A stretch of 64,000 nt of DNA from Branchipolynoe longqiensis (GCA_030323885.1 CM059198.1:11012462-11076461); one strand, 5' to 3'. Positions 11,880-23,310 are shown, numbered from the stretch's first letter. Numbers and translations are program-made. Notes: generated by a model not told the origin, from the sequence alone.

Positions 11880-12290
11880 ACGGTAAACGTGAAATATATT
11901 GAACAAAACATCAACTCTATGAATGTCTGAATGAATATTATATATATAAATAGGTAAATGAATATCTATATATGTATACAAATGACATTTATATATGCAC
12001 ATGCATGTGTCTTTCTTTATAAATGGATATGCAAACATATATTACAAAATCCGTATATATGCTCTATAAATGAATACATATACATATTTATTTATATGTA
12101 TATTTATTGATCTATACATGAATGAATATATATATATAAATATATGCATATATATCTGTACATATACTGAATATATTTAGATACATATATAAATACATGT
12201 ATATGTGTGTACATAAATGAAAGTAAGGCTATGTATTACTATTAATATATGTAAGCATGCATGTACATAAATGAAAGTGAGGCGACAGTG
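11880..12290. repeat. TA-rich degenerate microsatellite
   Basis: Runs of TATATA, TACATA and ATGAATATA with a loose 20-30 bp rhythm (AAATGAATA... phrases). No gene is present. Similar TA-rich sequence lies at the centre of the palindrome at 10090-10140. Confidence 0.5.
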
Positions 12291-12296
12291 GTGTCT

Positions 12297-12560
12297 GAGG
12301 ACTTATGACTGTCAGCCGACACGACGCCAATAAAGAAACAAAATGGACGTGCGCTCCCACCATGGGTTCACACCGCCAGCCGAAGGTTCGCCATCTTCAT
12401 TCATTACTCCCATGCCATGGCAAACATAAAGATGGCTGCCGTCCGACGCGCGCTACATCACTTTCGGCCAGAGTTGCCCTTCCTGGCGAGCTGTTGTTTG
12501 AACACTCACTCACTCTTCTCTCTCTCCGGCTCTTTTTTGGCAAGTGAAGAATAAAGCCCT
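12297..12560 (+). promoter_or_regulatory. GC-rich patch with YY1-like motifs, possible promoter
   Basis: A local rise in GC and CpG in AT-rich surroundings holds CGCCATCTT near 12390 and AAGATGGCTGCC near 12429, which are inverted and direct versions of the YY1 core. It also holds a CCATGCCATGGC palindrome and a pyrimidine-rich CTCTTCTCTCTC tract near 12510. Such a group is common in animal promoters, but no exon or ORF with recognisable homology follows. This could equally be part of a repeat. Confidence 0.2.
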
Positions 12561-12887
12561 TAATTCCAGAGGCATGGTATGCAGTAAACAATATGTCACA
12601 CATGTGAATGCGAATACAAAGTATGCAGAAAGCTTTGTTGTGTGCACTGGGAATGGCACACTGGTTCGGATTGGCGCTGGATCACTGCATTCAGCGATTG
12701 GTGCACATGCAAACCGAGTGTGACGTTTCCAATACAAACAGCGGGAAGTCACCACATACCTTGTTAAGCCTTTGCATTTGCATACCACATAGCACATATA
12801 TGGAATCCTAGCTTAATTCATTCGCCACCACTGGGACACTTTAATTCTGCGCGGGATGTCATTGGTTTGAACCCTCACAGAGTTTTA

Positions 12888-13070
12888 AATTGATCCTTAT
12901 CGCTACCTAGCTTGGTGCTCGGGATAAATAGCATATGCCAAGGACTGATTTGTCCAGTACTATGATAGTGTGACTGAGTGGGATATGGTGGGTCTACCAG
13001 TGAGGGAGCACTATAAAGTCGCCGTGCATGTGCACTGTCGCGACCTGCACCCGACCAAATACGGCCTTTG
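12888..13070 (+). repeat. SINE copy, 5'-truncated
   Basis: The body segment matches other copies in the window: CTACCTAGCTTGGTGCTCGG, then GTGACTGAGTGGGATAT, GGAGCACTATAAAGTCGCC and a GTGCACTGTCGCGAC-like block. The tRNA-related head is missing here. Confidence 0.55.
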
Positions 13071-13744
13071 CTGTTGTTAGGCTGTAAACAAAGTATCGAG
13101 ATCCTGCTCCTTTGGTAGTGATGGAGGGTCAACGTTATCAATGGGATACGGTTCAGGCGAAAGATTGACAAAATCATTTTAGTTGTTTTCTGTGAAATAA
13201 AATGCATTGTTGTGTTTTCCAGTTAACGTCTATTAATGTCATATTGAGTGGGGCATTACGTAAGGTTTGTGGCAGCTTCTGCAAAAAAGACACCCCAAAA
13301 ACGGATCTGATTATCAGAATGATAGCTTCAGCGCAGACATGGTAATCATGCTTTCATTTCAGCGTATGTCAGCTTTTCATCTGAAACCTTGATATATATA
13401 TTGGCAATACAGGAAAGTCGAAGGAGGACAAAGGTTTTTGTTTTAAACTGTTGTTATAGTTGCATTCTTTAAAGTTGTTGCCAATACTTAAAAATCATGT
13501 AGCTGCATGCAGCAAAATACAGGTGGATGCGGCTACCCTGACGAGGCCGGGTTGAGGGGGGCTGGCCTTCATGTCTTCAGGAGCCTTCCCATATTGGCCT
13601 GTTGCTCCGCGCTCATCACAGCACATGCCCACTTGCACCGCTTCTGCTTCCGCCCGCAGTCGCATGGCTGGCACGCTCCGAATCCGGATTCATTTATTCG
13701 TGAATAAAAACACATTATGCACGCCCAGTCGGTACTAATATCGT

Positions 13745-13975
13745 CCACCGCCCCACTCCGCCCCATCCCGTCCCACTCAGCCCCACCCCGCCCCACCCCG
13801 CCCCACGCCGCCCCATTCAGCCCCACGCCGCCCTACGCCGCCCAAGCCGTCCCAACCCGCCCCACTCCGGCCCTCGTCGGCCCACCCCTCCTCAGTCCGT
13901 CCCACTCCGCCCCACGCCGCCGCACGCCGCCGCACGCCGCCCCACACGCTCCACTCCGCCCCACTCCGACGGGTT
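13745..13975. repeat. C-rich minisatellite with 5 and 10 bp rhythm
   Basis: Repeats of CCGCCCCA(C/T)-like units, varying as CCCCACTCCG, CCCCACCCCG and CCCCACGCCG. The complementary strand is G-rich with many GGGG runs and could form G-quadruplexes. Open frames across it are compositional and not genes. Confidence 0.85.
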
Positions 13976-14126
13976 CCCGTCCTTTCTTCTCCAGACCAAC
14001 CAATCTGCGGCCGGCTCCTCCTTCACGGCGCAGGGCCCACTTGAGGCTCCACCGCCTCACTCACCACTCCCCCACCCCTAACACGCACACACCAACCCGA
14101 CTACCTACGCACCGCGCCTGGACTCT

Positions 14127-14640
14127 ACCCAAAACAAGCGTGTAGGCAGCCTACACACATTCTGTACACCAGCAGCAGTCACACCCATGTCATGTATACA
14201 AATATATACAACCTACCTACCCAAAACAAGCGTGTAGGCAGCCTATGCACATTCTGTACACCCGCATCATTCACACCCATGTCATGTATACAAATATATA
14301 CAACCTACCTACCCAAAACAAGCGTGGAGGCAGCCTACCCAGATGCTGTACACCCACATCATTCACACCCATGTCATGTATACAAATATATACAACCTAC
14401 CTACCCAAAACAAGCGTGTAGGTAGCCTACACAGATTCTGTACACCCGCATCATTCACACCCATGTCATGTATACAAATATATATATAACCTACCTACCC
14501 AAAACAAGCGTGTAGGCAGCCTACGCAGATTCTGTACACCTGCATCATTCACACCCATGTCATGTATATATATACAAATATATACAACCTACCTACCCAA
14601 AACAAGCGTGGAGGCAGCCTACCCACATTCTGTACACCTG
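14127..14640. repeat. Tandem array of about 92 bp, six copies
   Basis: The phrase ACCCAAAACAAGCGTG recurs near 14127, 14219, 14311, 14403, 14498 and 14595, a period of 92-97 bp. Each unit contains GCAGCCTAC, ATTCTGTACACC, TCACACCCATGTCATG and TATACAAATATATACAACC. Copies are very similar, so the array is young. Length differences sit in the TATA tract. Confidence 0.95.
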
Positions 14641-15165
14641 TAGTAAGTAAGTATATCATTATAATAATTATAATAATAGAATTCCCTTCCGCGTTGCGCA
14701 TAATACTTACGCACCACATATACAACTTACAGTTACACAGTCACAGTCACAGTGTGCACCCACATACCCTAACATAGCATCATACATAACCTTAAGTGCA
14801 ATGCCACTGTAAATAATTGTATATAATATTTTGTTAGAATATATCAAATATCCGTGTACAAAACATGTTAAAACCACGTGACCAGAATGTTAGTCCTGGC
14901 ACTCAAGATCTGGCTGGAATTGAGCTGGAATCAGAAAGTGGAGTTCCTAAAAACACGACCAGCTCCAGTGATTGGTTTGCCTGGTGCTTATTCAAGCACC
15001 ATCACCATGCATACATCACCTACTTTCTTCAGCCCACTAGGTCACCACCTTTCCATTGCAAAATGGTGATGAGTTAGAATTTAGAGCTAATATAGTAATG
15101 ACATATTTATTGAAGCATGACTGTCCTCTTGAATATTTCGCTTATTAATTGCCCAATTGTATGTT
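14641..15165. other. No feature recognised
   Basis: Unique-looking AT-rich sequence with a short AATAAT microsatellite near 14655-14680. Short open frames show no motifs. Confidence 0.3.
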
Positions 15166-15168
15166 AAT

Positions 15169-15463
15169 GGTTTGCTTGTTTGAGCTTTATGTCCTGGCAA
15201 CATCTAAGGCCTTATCAGTACAGGTACTGACTTGTGACAGTGCACTCTCATGACAACTGTATAGTACTGCCCGACTGGGAGGCCAGGCTGCCAACATCTG
15301 ACCTAACTTCCCAATCAGTCACATTAACCTGATCCTGAGATAATCATTCCTTGCCCTATCCTAGCACCAAGCTACGAAACAACATGTATGCATTTTGTAA
15401 GTCATTGCTTTGACTCAACCAATATTCAAATTGCAAACCTTTCACACGGGAAGCCTGCACGTT
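15169..15463 (-). repeat. SINE copy, near complete body
   Basis: The plus strand begins with the complement of the tail (GTTTGCTTGTTTGAGC) and of the GTTGC-AGGACATAA block. It then gives the complement of the CACTGTCACAAGTC, GCACTATA and TGACT-AGTGGGA segments, and ends in a decayed tRNA-like head (CACACGGGAAGCCTGCA). It is the same family as 17728-18052. Confidence 0.65.
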
Positions 15464-15476
15464 TCATATATATAAA

Positions 15477-15528
15477 TTATACATATATATATATATATAT
15501 TAGATATATATATATCTAATAATAATAA
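15477..15528. repeat. TA microsatellite with palindrome
   Basis: (TA)n flanking the short palindrome TTAGATATATATATATCTAA. Confidence 0.8.
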
Positions 15529-15555
15529 GCATGGTCGACATTATGACCTTTAATT

Positions 15556-15975
15556 CCGCTCTTGTCCACCCACCCACACCACCCACTCACAGCAACCACT
15601 CCCGCTCACAGCACCACACACCACCCACAAACACCACCCACACACCACCCACTCACAGCACCACACCCCACCCCACCCCACCCCACTCACACACCACGAC
15701 ACACACCACCACCACACACATCACCAACACCACCACACACCCACTCATACCACCCACACACCACCCACACCACCCACACCACCCACTCCCAGCACCACAC
15801 CCCACCCCACTCACACACCACTACACACACCACCCACTCACACCACCGCACACACCACTACAACCACCCACACACCCACATACCACCACATACACCGACA
15901 CACCGCCACACACAGCACCCACACCACCACACACCCACTCATACCACCCACACACCATCTACACACCACCCACCT
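15556..15975. repeat. CACC/CACA-rich low-complexity tract
   Basis: About 420 bp of CACCCA, CACCAC and CACACC with occasional CTCACAGCA or CTCATACCA. It has strong strand asymmetry (C and A on plus), with almost no G in most of it. The His/Pro/Thr-rich open frames are compositional. Confidence 0.9.
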
Positions 15976-16099
15976 GACCACCCACCCTGTGTTAGCCATG
16001 GCAGTCGCAGTGTCCACCCACCTCTCATAGTCTGCCCCAAGTGACGCCGCCTGGAGCTGTAGTCAGGTGGAGGGGGGGGGGGGGTGTATGGGAGAGGGA

Positions 16100-16670
16100 G
16101 GGAGGGACGAGGGGGAGGAGTCGCCCAGCCAATCAGCGCACACCTCCTCCACACAACTAGGAGTCGTCCTCCTTCAGTGCGTTACTACCCCGGTTACCAT
16201 GGTAGCGGGCGCGGGCGTGGGATATGGAAGGTGGAGACTTGCAGAGATCCTGGAGGAGGGCCGAGGAGGAGTAGCAGGAGGAACCCATGGAGCAGAGTCT
16301 CACCAGTACCCAATAATACGTGCATGTGTGTGCCACTGTGTGTGAGTGGATGTGAACTGGGTGTGAAGACTAGAGAGTGACCACCAACACAGACACACGT
16401 AGGACAGGCGGCAGTGGGCAGTGTGGCCAACTGATGCATTATTGTGTCTGTGTCCACACCCTAGAGAAAGGTGTAGGAGGAGGATCACGTGATATACAGG
16501 ACCTACAGCTCCTTGATCACGCAGCCGCGAGGAGAGGAGTGCACGTCGGGGTGAGAAGACTAACTGACACATGCATATATAGGTATGTGTGTAGAGCTAT
16601 GTGTATGTGTGAGCATCTGTACATTGGACGGAGAGGTGCAGGAGGACCAGCGTTCGCTAACAACAGGTAA
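16100..16670 (+). promoter_or_regulatory. Candidate promoter or first exon with X-box and CCAAT
   Basis: This short GC-rich patch contains CCAAT at 16129-16133 (CAGCCAATCAGCGC) and a near-consensus RFX X-box, GTTACCATGGTAGC, at 16193-16206. The X-box has two half sites with a 2 bp spacer and one mismatch in the second half. Some 460 bp downstream CAACAG|GTAACTTA at 16661-16674 fits a splice donor. RFX sites next to CCAAT boxes are typical of ciliary gene promoters. No coding exon is recognisable, so the promoter reading is inference. Confidence 0.25.
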
Positions 16671-16969
16671 CTTAATGCTGACAACATAATAACGCGTGTG
16701 TGATATTGATACTGTTGGTGTGTGCCGTAACTTATAACTCGGTGTGTAGTTGTGGTGCGCCTTTCTGGGTTGCCTGACTCTCCAGTCGACAGGCCTGCTG
16801 ACACTCACGCCCATATACATGCGTATAAATATGTGCATAGATAGTGGCAGCTGCTTGCAGGACACCATACAAAGTAGTTACACTTTTTGTTAATTGTACA
16901 ATTGTAACGTGTGTGTGCATATTATTAGTTGTTTAAGCGGGGGAAATTAAAATAATTAATGGACAATTC

Positions 16970-17130
16970 GTCTTCCTCATTCCACTGTTCCTTTCTCTAT
17001 CCTTGTAATGCCGAATGCCAGGCTAGGTAGGGACAAGTATCAATTTTAGTATTTGGGTTGACCCAGTCAGGCTTCGAACCCCACGACCTACCACAACGGT
17101 AGGCGGGCGCTCAACTCAATTGGCCGTCCC
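16970..17130 (-). repeat. tRNA-derived SINE, head and 5' body
   Basis: On the minus strand the 5' end is a tRNA-like head (CGGCCAATTGAGTTGAG, later a GGTTCGAAGCC-type B box). A body follows with the complement of CTAGCCTGGCATTCGGCATTACAAGG. A related copy lies at 52190-52375. Confidence 0.55.
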
Positions 17131-17580
17131 TCTGGTTTAACGTTTGTTGTCAGCGAATCCTCGCCACGAGCGGAGCATTGATCAAAGTACAAACAGTTCT
17201 TAATTGTGTCATCTTATTGCCCTTGTGATGACCGGAAAATGGAGTTGTCAGGGCCATGCATCAACTCTGTTTTAATGTAAATAGCTCGTAAGACACCAAC
17301 ACAAATAGATCTTAGAGTTCTTAAACATAACTCGGCTATATCATCTCCCGTAATTTTAGATATTTTTGTTTGTTAGATTTCACTGTCAATTTACACATGC
17401 CTAATCACTTCGAAATTGCATCAAGTATCGCTTATGTCATCATTTGACATGGATCTGACCATTTCAGAATTTCATATAGATTTCAGGTGAATGTAATTGA
17501 AAAAACTGACAGAGTATACAAATACCACTCGCTCTTCACCGTCAATATGGCCCTTGTTGCCGACATACCATTAAACTAGA
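17131..17580. other. No feature recognised
   Basis: AT-rich sequence with no coding signal and no clear relation to repeats elsewhere in the window. Confidence 0.3.
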
Positions 17581-17586
17581 GCAATC

Positions 17587-17650
17587 AACATCGGGAGGCC
17601 ATCGGGAGGCCATCGGGAGGCCATCGGGAGGCCATCGGGAGGCCATCGGT
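17587..17650. repeat. 11 bp minisatellite
   Basis: CATCGGGAGGC repeated five times without change, with a partial sixth unit. The perfect identity suggests recent expansion. Confidence 0.95.
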
Positions 17651-17727
17651 TTGGTTTCCCACTTGTCTGTTGAAGACATGCATAATGTATCATACATCTG
17701 TGGAATAAAAGAGACAATTTTGTTTTG

Positions 17728-18052
17728 TGCGTTTGTTTGTTTGAGTGTTATGTCCACACAAAATCTAGAGTCATAGCATGATGGGTACCGACTTGTGACA
17801 GTGCATTCTCATGGCAACTTTATAGTGCTGCCCACTGAGAGACCAGGCTGCTGGCAGCATGACCCAATATCCCACTCAGTCACCTTATCCTGACACTGTG
17901 CTAACCAGTCCCTGCCCTATCCTAGTAATGCCGAGCACCAGGCTAGGTAATGGCAACTATCAATTTTGTAAGTCAATGGTTTAACTATACTGGGATTCGA
18001 ACTCCTGATCTTCCGCACGGGAAGCTTGCACTCTACCAATTCAGCCACCACA
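17728..18052 (-). repeat. tRNA-derived SINE, nearly full length
   Basis: This is the best copy of the family. On the minus strand it starts with a tRNA-like head: TGGCTGAATTGGTAGAGTG as A-box region and GGAGTTCGAATCCC as B box, about 35 bp apart. The body has CTAGCCTGGTGCTCGGCA, TGACTGAGTGGGATATTGGG, GGGCAGCACTATAAAG and CACTGTCACAAGTCGG, and the tail is AACACTCAAACAAACAAAC. A tRNA head and simple-repeat tail are the hallmark of Pol III SINEs mobilised by a LINE. Confidence 0.8.
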
Positions 18053-18055
18053 TCC

Positions 18056-19575
18056 ATCTCAAAAATCACTAAATCAAAGAAAACTTCCTCACCCATGGAA
18101 GGATGGACATGTGTCTCCCATCTTCAAAAAGGGTAACAGAAGTGATCCAGGAAACTATAGGCCAATCAGTCTAACATCTGTAGTGTGTAGGTTGCTGGAA
18201 TCAATAATAAGAGATTCTATCATGGCTCATCTTGTTGAAAACAACCTCCTATCAACACAGCAGCATGGCTTTGTGCAAGGAAGATCTTGTATGACCCAAC
18301 TACTGGCATGTATGGATGAGTGGACCCGCGTTATTGATGACTTTGGAGATCTGGATGCTATTTATCTAGATTTCCAAAAAGCATTCGACACTGTTCCACA
18401 CCAGCGACTGCTAAAAAACTGCACGGCTATGGCATAAGAGGAGATGTCCTACACTGGATAAAGGATTTTCTGAGCAACAGAAGACAGCGAGTCATTGTAA
18501 ATGGCAAACCATCAGGATGGTGCTCGGTGAAAAGCGGAATACCTCAGGGCAGCGTGCTTGGACCAGTCTTATTTGTGATATATATCAATGACTTACCAGA
18601 GGTTGTACATTCTATGGTCCAAATGTTTGCTGACGATACCAAAGTATTCCGCCGTATAGAGAAAGGTAGTGACTCACGCGACTTGCAGAAGGACCTCAAC
18701 AACATGCAGAAGTGGTCAAGTGATTGGCAGCTGAAGTTTAATGCTTCAAAATGCAAAGTGATGCATTTAGGGGGAAAAAACAGCAAGCACATCTATGTAA
18801 TGAACGATGGTGTGAATAATGTTCCGCTCTCCGAAACAATGATAGAAAAGGACTTGGGTGTCAAGGTGGACAACAAACTGACATTCAGCGACCACATCCA
18901 GGAAGCCGCCAACAGAGCTAATGGAATTCTGGCTATCATTCGAAGATCGTACACATACCTAGACGAGGATGTTGTACGCTGACTGTACACATCCCTTGCA
19001 TGTCCACTTTTGGAATATGGAAATGTTGTGTGGTCACCACTCTACAGGAAGGATGCTGAGTCAATTGAGAAGATCCAAAGAAGGGCAACGAAGCTTGTAC
19101 ATGGATTTGATGCAATACCCTATGAACAACGTATGCATCATTTGAAGATCTCAAGCATGTACTACAGACGGGCCCGGGGGGATATGATTGAAGTATTCAA
19201 ATATCTCCATGGTATCTACAAGACAGGCAGCCTCCTTATCAGAGACTCCAACACCAGGACCAGAGGTCACTTCCTGAAGCTGAGGAAGCGGTACTCCAGA
19301 CTGGACCTGCGACACAACTTTTCGGCTTTAGGGTGGTTGACCTGTGGAATGACCTGCCGGAGAGTGTCGTAGCAGCAGAGTCGATGAACTGTTCCAAGTC
19401 CCGACTGGATGCATACTGGTCAAGCATTACATATATCTTGGAGCCAGTGACAGTTGCTGCGATCGACCACATCTGAAGAACTGTCTCCATTTCTATTAAT
19501 TAAGAGCGGCTAACAGGTCCAAGGCTTATTATAGCTGTATCCTATTGATTGATTGATTGATTGATTGATTGAGAC
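18056..19575 (+). mobile_element. 5'-truncated CR1/Jockey-group LINE
   Basis: The remnant starts inside RT, runs through the C-terminal domain and ends in (ATTG)n at about 19549-19572, a typical 3' microsatellite tail of this LINE group. It abuts the SINE at 17728-18052 on its 5' side. Several frameshifts and a stop show it is dead. Confidence 0.8.
18111..19480 (+). pseudogene. LINE reverse transcriptase, broken
   Basis: The first segment (18111-18437) has FKKGNRSDPGNYRPISLTS, QHGFVQGRSC and IYLDFQKAFDTVPH. A one-base slip in an A-run near 18412-18418 shifts the frame. The second segment (18527-18982) has SGIPQGSVLGPVLFVIYIND and the catalytic MFADDTKVF (FADD). It stops at TGA around 18980 and resumes as 19010-19372 (EYGNVVWSPL...IEKIQRRATK), the usual post-RT block. 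Another frameshift near 19315 precedes the end. The enzyme would prime reverse transcription at a nicked target. The endonuclease part is absent because of 5' truncation. Confidence 0.85.
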
Positions 19576-19849
19576 ACTTATTAGTATTTGGTGCTTCCAT
19601 TAGTTTGCTAAGGCCCATTGCTAAGGCTCGTAGGAATTTTGAGACTGAAATAAGGCAGATTGCAAATTATATGCTTCCATGTGGCATCTAACGGTAAGAT
19701 AGCAATGGGGTGGGTGAGGGTCGTCTTTGCACACTTCCTGTTATTATGGGTGATAATGGGGATTATTATTATAACATATATTACGTGCATGGTTGTGTGT
19801 GCATGTATATAACATAATCACATCTGTCTGTATATCTGCATAGTTATTT

Positions 19850-20190
19850 AAAGCTGCATAGTCCGATGAAATACCAAATTTTCAAAACCAAACCAATTAT
19901 CTAGACTAGATTCTACATAGCTAACTTAGAAACTGATGTACTTATTAAGCATTTGTTTCTGTGTAGAAGGCAATACTGAGTCAATTTAACAGAACATGTT
20001 ACTGCAGAAGTCTATGGTGTTAGAGTTTCAGCTAGCTTGCCAACACTAATTTTCCATGTTTGCACTCAAAATATCTCAAAAGTTTACCATTTAAAATAAA
20101 AGTAACTTTGAACTAATGTAAAGTAGATACTAGCGATCGATCTAATATATTTATCTCAGAAACAATACAGAAATCGGACTATGCAACAGT
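19850..20190. mobile_element. Short TTAA-type non-autonomous element, copy 1
   Basis: It starts TTAA then AGCTGCATAGTCCGATG and ends ATCGGACTATGCAAC, so the termini are inverted repeats of about 15 bp. The interior (TTATTAAGCATTTGTTTCTG, ATGTTACTGCAGAAG, ATATCTCAAAAGT, TTTAAAATAAAAGTA) matches copies at 34749-35088 and 37068-37377. It has no coding capacity. Confidence 0.75.
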
Positions 20191-20280
20191 AAGTACAATT
20201 TTCAGGTGCTAATAATAAATAATAATTTGAGCAGTGGATAAACGCCCCGCCTATTGATATAATGCATTATGTAATACATA

Positions 20281-21030
20281 TGGGTCACTCTCCTGAAAAC
20301 TGGCCAGAAGTGTCACATGGAGAGTTAAAATCTAATATTTGAATTTTTAACATTTTTTGGTTGCAAATGAAAGCTGGAAATCTCCCCTTTACATCTCTGT
20401 AAATATAGATTGATGAGATAAAGAATAAAGGTGTATCCATGATTAAGCTGTCTTATGGCAGTATAACATGTGTTGCTCAGATGTAACACATGTTTAGGAC
20501 ACCACACAGTCTGCTTAATAACAATCTAAGCAGAATTAAATAATGTCATACTGATTTAAAAAAAGTAATTCCCAGCCATGCTTTATTCACTGAATAATTA
20601 GTTTACAATATGTGTGTGTCATCCAGACACCACTGGTTACACCCGTGATGGAAATTTGTAATGTTATTTCTGAAGACATTAAATATATATTTTTTTAATT
20701 TAACATGCATACATGTTAATAAATACTTCCCTTTTGATTTGGGAACTCTTTTGTTTGATATATCAGTGCAATACAAGATGTTAGTAAGGATTCAACCATG
20801 TCCCACATGTCATACAAATGGCTGACTGTATAATGGGGTGTTTTGGTACAAAAACACTTCATAACTAAAAGGACCAAAGTTGCACACAGTTTATTTTATT
20901 TACCATATTTCTTATATCAAATCTGAACATGAATCTGAAAAGTATAAGGAAAACAATAAGTAGAAAGTTTTTTTTATTGATCTTTTTAAAATCCCATCCA
21001 ATGCTGACCAGTTTTCAGGAGAGTGACCCA
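20281..21030. mobile_element. 750 bp element with 27 bp inverted ends
   Basis: The left end TGGGTCACTCTCCTGAAA continues as ACTGGCCAG. The right end, 21004-21030, is its reverse complement with one mismatch. TA lies directly outside both ends, consistent with a TA target duplication as in Tc1/mariner-type elements. There is no transposase ORF inside, so it is non-autonomous. Confidence 0.8.
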
Positions 21031-21590
21031 TATATGACTTTCGCATCTGGTAATAGGCTGGCAATATTTTGTTTTGTCTTGTCGGATTAGCGTTTTAGGA
21101 GTAGAGCTACTAATACACATCCTTTACAATTACTTGTGTTTTACCTCAAATTAATAGTCTTCAATTTGCAATATATGTACGCATTCATCTCTTGCTGTAT
21201 ATCAATAATGCATACACTTATGACTGTGCTTTACAGGGCCATTTCACTTTAAATATCTCATCTTAAATCAGCATGTATTCATTACATGAATATTCAATGG
21301 CTCTTAATGAAATATCGCATGTAGTCTGGGTTATTGCAGCTCGAATCCAGGACGTTGAGATTGGTCTGCCCAGCGTCATTCAACTCTTTGGGTGCCCAGT
21401 GGCTATTCTTAGTAGTTATCTGATGGCACCCAGGGAGGGCGGGGGGGGGTTACATAGGCTATAAAGCATATGTACAGATATTCTAATTTACTGTATGTGA
21501 TAGAAGTGTTTGCGCTACATTCCATGCGTGTTATATTCCTTCGCCCATGTCACTTAACACATTCATTATGGCTGAATGATGATACTACTA
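21031..21590. other. No gene recognised
   Basis: AT-rich. It holds a short poly-G run near 21442 and a 63-codon open frame at 21273-21464 without recognisable motifs. Confidence 0.3.
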
Positions 21591-21592
21591 TT

Positions 21593-21778
21593 ACTAGCCC
21601 CAGTTTGAGCACGGAGATCTTCAGCCCATGGTTGGGCTGAAGTAAGTATACAACCTACCTACCCATGGTTCAGCCCATGGTTGGACCCTATTCTAGCCAG
21701 ATTTTGACCACAGAGACCTTCAACCCATGGTTGGGCCCTATACTAGCCACAGTTTGACCACAGAGACCTTCAACCCAT
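21593..21778. repeat. Minisatellite, left part
   Basis: Units of about 50-57 bp read ACTAGCC(A/C)CAGTTTGACCACAGAGACCTTCA(A/G)CCCATGGTTGGGCCCTAT. The same array resumes at 22490 after an insertion. Confidence 0.85.
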
Positions 21779-22485
21779 TGTACAAATATACGGTCTTTCG
21801 GTCGTGATAGACGAGATTGGAATCATATCAATATCTCAGGCGACGTGGTTGGAGACCATTGCTATGTAATAGTGATGCAATGTATGCCCACTCACTGTGT
21901 GACATATAAATAACTATGTGGAAATGTAATGGCGCGCAGTGGCCGGGATTGCGGAATGATGTCCAGATATTAAGATATGGTTATTAATTACAGAAATATT
22001 CCCTCCATGCACCAGGAATAGTTCAAATGGAGCAGGAACATATATTAATGTTTACTGTAACTGTATAATGACTACTTGTTACCACGGCACTGCTGGGTAA
22101 GCACACCCACCCAATTCGCATATATTATGGACACCACCTGCACTGGAGTTGAGTGACAGGTGCCTCCTCTTGAGTGCCACCCCTCCCAGGAGGCAGAGGT
22201 GTCTGATTGGCTGGCTGTGTGAGCCCAGTCACCTTGTACTCTAGAGATACCACTCTAGAGATACCAAAAGAAGCAGTTCACCACTGAGCTGTGTGTAACA
22301 CCCATGGGACTTGTAGCAATAAAGCTCAACCTTATCACTGTCAATCCTGCGTGACTTGTCTTCCCTTTTTTGCTTATGAGTTGTTTCTGATATTTGGTGG
22401 GTGGAGACTGGCAGACAGTTGCCAGGATCCGCCTGATAGTAGTGAGTAAGATGAATAACTGAGACGGCCAACCAGTTATTCCTCA
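21779..22485 (+). mobile_element. Probable solo LTR, 707 bp
   Basis: The insertion begins TGTACAAATA and ends TTATTCCTCA, giving the TG...CA termini of an LTR. The 4 bp CCAT is present directly before it (21775-21778) and after it (22486-22489), a plausible target duplication. AATAAAGC at 22318 could be the polyadenylation signal of the R region. It interrupts the minisatellite exactly. No internal retrotransposon sequence is attached, so it is a solo LTR or an LTR-like non-autonomous element. Family not recognised. Confidence 0.6.
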
Positions 22486-22489
22486 CCAT

Positions 22490-22760
22490 GATGGGACCCT
22501 ATTCTAGCCGCAATTTGACCACAGAGACCTTCAGCCCATGGTTGGGCCCTATATAGTAGCCACAGTTTGACCACAGAGACCTTCAGCACATGGTTGACCC
22601 TATACTAGCCCTAGTTTGACCACAGAGACCTTCGGCCCATGGTTGGGTCCTATACTATCTCCAGTTTGACCACAGAGACCTTCAGGTCATGGTTGGACCC
22701 TATACTAGCCACAGTTTGACTTCGGAGATGTTGAGACCATGGTGGGGACATGGTTCGAAT
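22490..22760. repeat. Minisatellite, right part
   Basis: This is a continuation of the array at 21593-21778, with about five units carrying TTTGACCACAGAGACCTTCAG and CATGGTTGG. Confidence 0.85.
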
Positions 22761-23235
22761 GAGGGAAGCCAGAGACCATGTTGGAGTTCAATGGGAGTTT
22801 ATTGAGAGACAAGGGTAGAGGTTTATGGTACATCTAGGGGTAGATCAGTCCACATCGTCCAAGTCAAGGGAGCCTTCCCCAATCATCTGGACCTTGGAGG
22901 CCGCCGCAGCTGACCCTTACGAACTAGTCCTTACAAAGAAGGTGGGTGGGTATGGTAAAATGTTGCTTTCGGTACAGTGGAATCAGGCCGAATGGCAGTT
23001 AGATGGGGGGAGGTTTATAGGTCAGTGATGTTTGTCCAATCCGCTTGGGGCATGGTGGGTAACCGACTCCCCTCCTCGAATCAACCACAATTCAGAAATT
23101 ATGCGCCACTTCACTCTTAAATTAGGTTGTCAACTCCTCGATAATAGGTTGTCCAAAATGCTATTTAACACCGATTCTATATGATGGGTCATACATATAT
23201 ATCTACATAGATATAAATATATTTAATTATTGATC
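22761..23235. other. No gene recognised
   Basis: GTTTATTGAGAGACAAGGG near 22797 recalls polyadenylation-like ends of repeats seen near 43950 and 52575, but no element could be delimited. Confidence 0.25.
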
Positions 23236-23237
23236 TT

Positions 23238-23310
23238 TGCTTCTTAGAGTTTTACGTCTTAGCAACATCTACGATCATATGAGGGCGGTTTATATGAGGC
23301 ATATGCATAT
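23238..23310 (-). repeat. SINE 3' fragment
   Basis: AGAGTTTTACGTCTTAGCAACATCT is the complement of the SINE 3' block (AGATGTTGCTAGGACGTAAAA). Only about 70 bp remain. Confidence 0.5.

Noticed and set aside
13717..14145. 142-codon Pro/Arg-rich frame
   Set aside because: It lies on the C-rich minisatellite. Lack of T-rich codons leaves all frames open.
15531..16044. His/Pro/Thr-rich frames of about 150 codons
   Set aside because: They are explained by CACC/CACA low-complexity DNA. Two phases are open at once.
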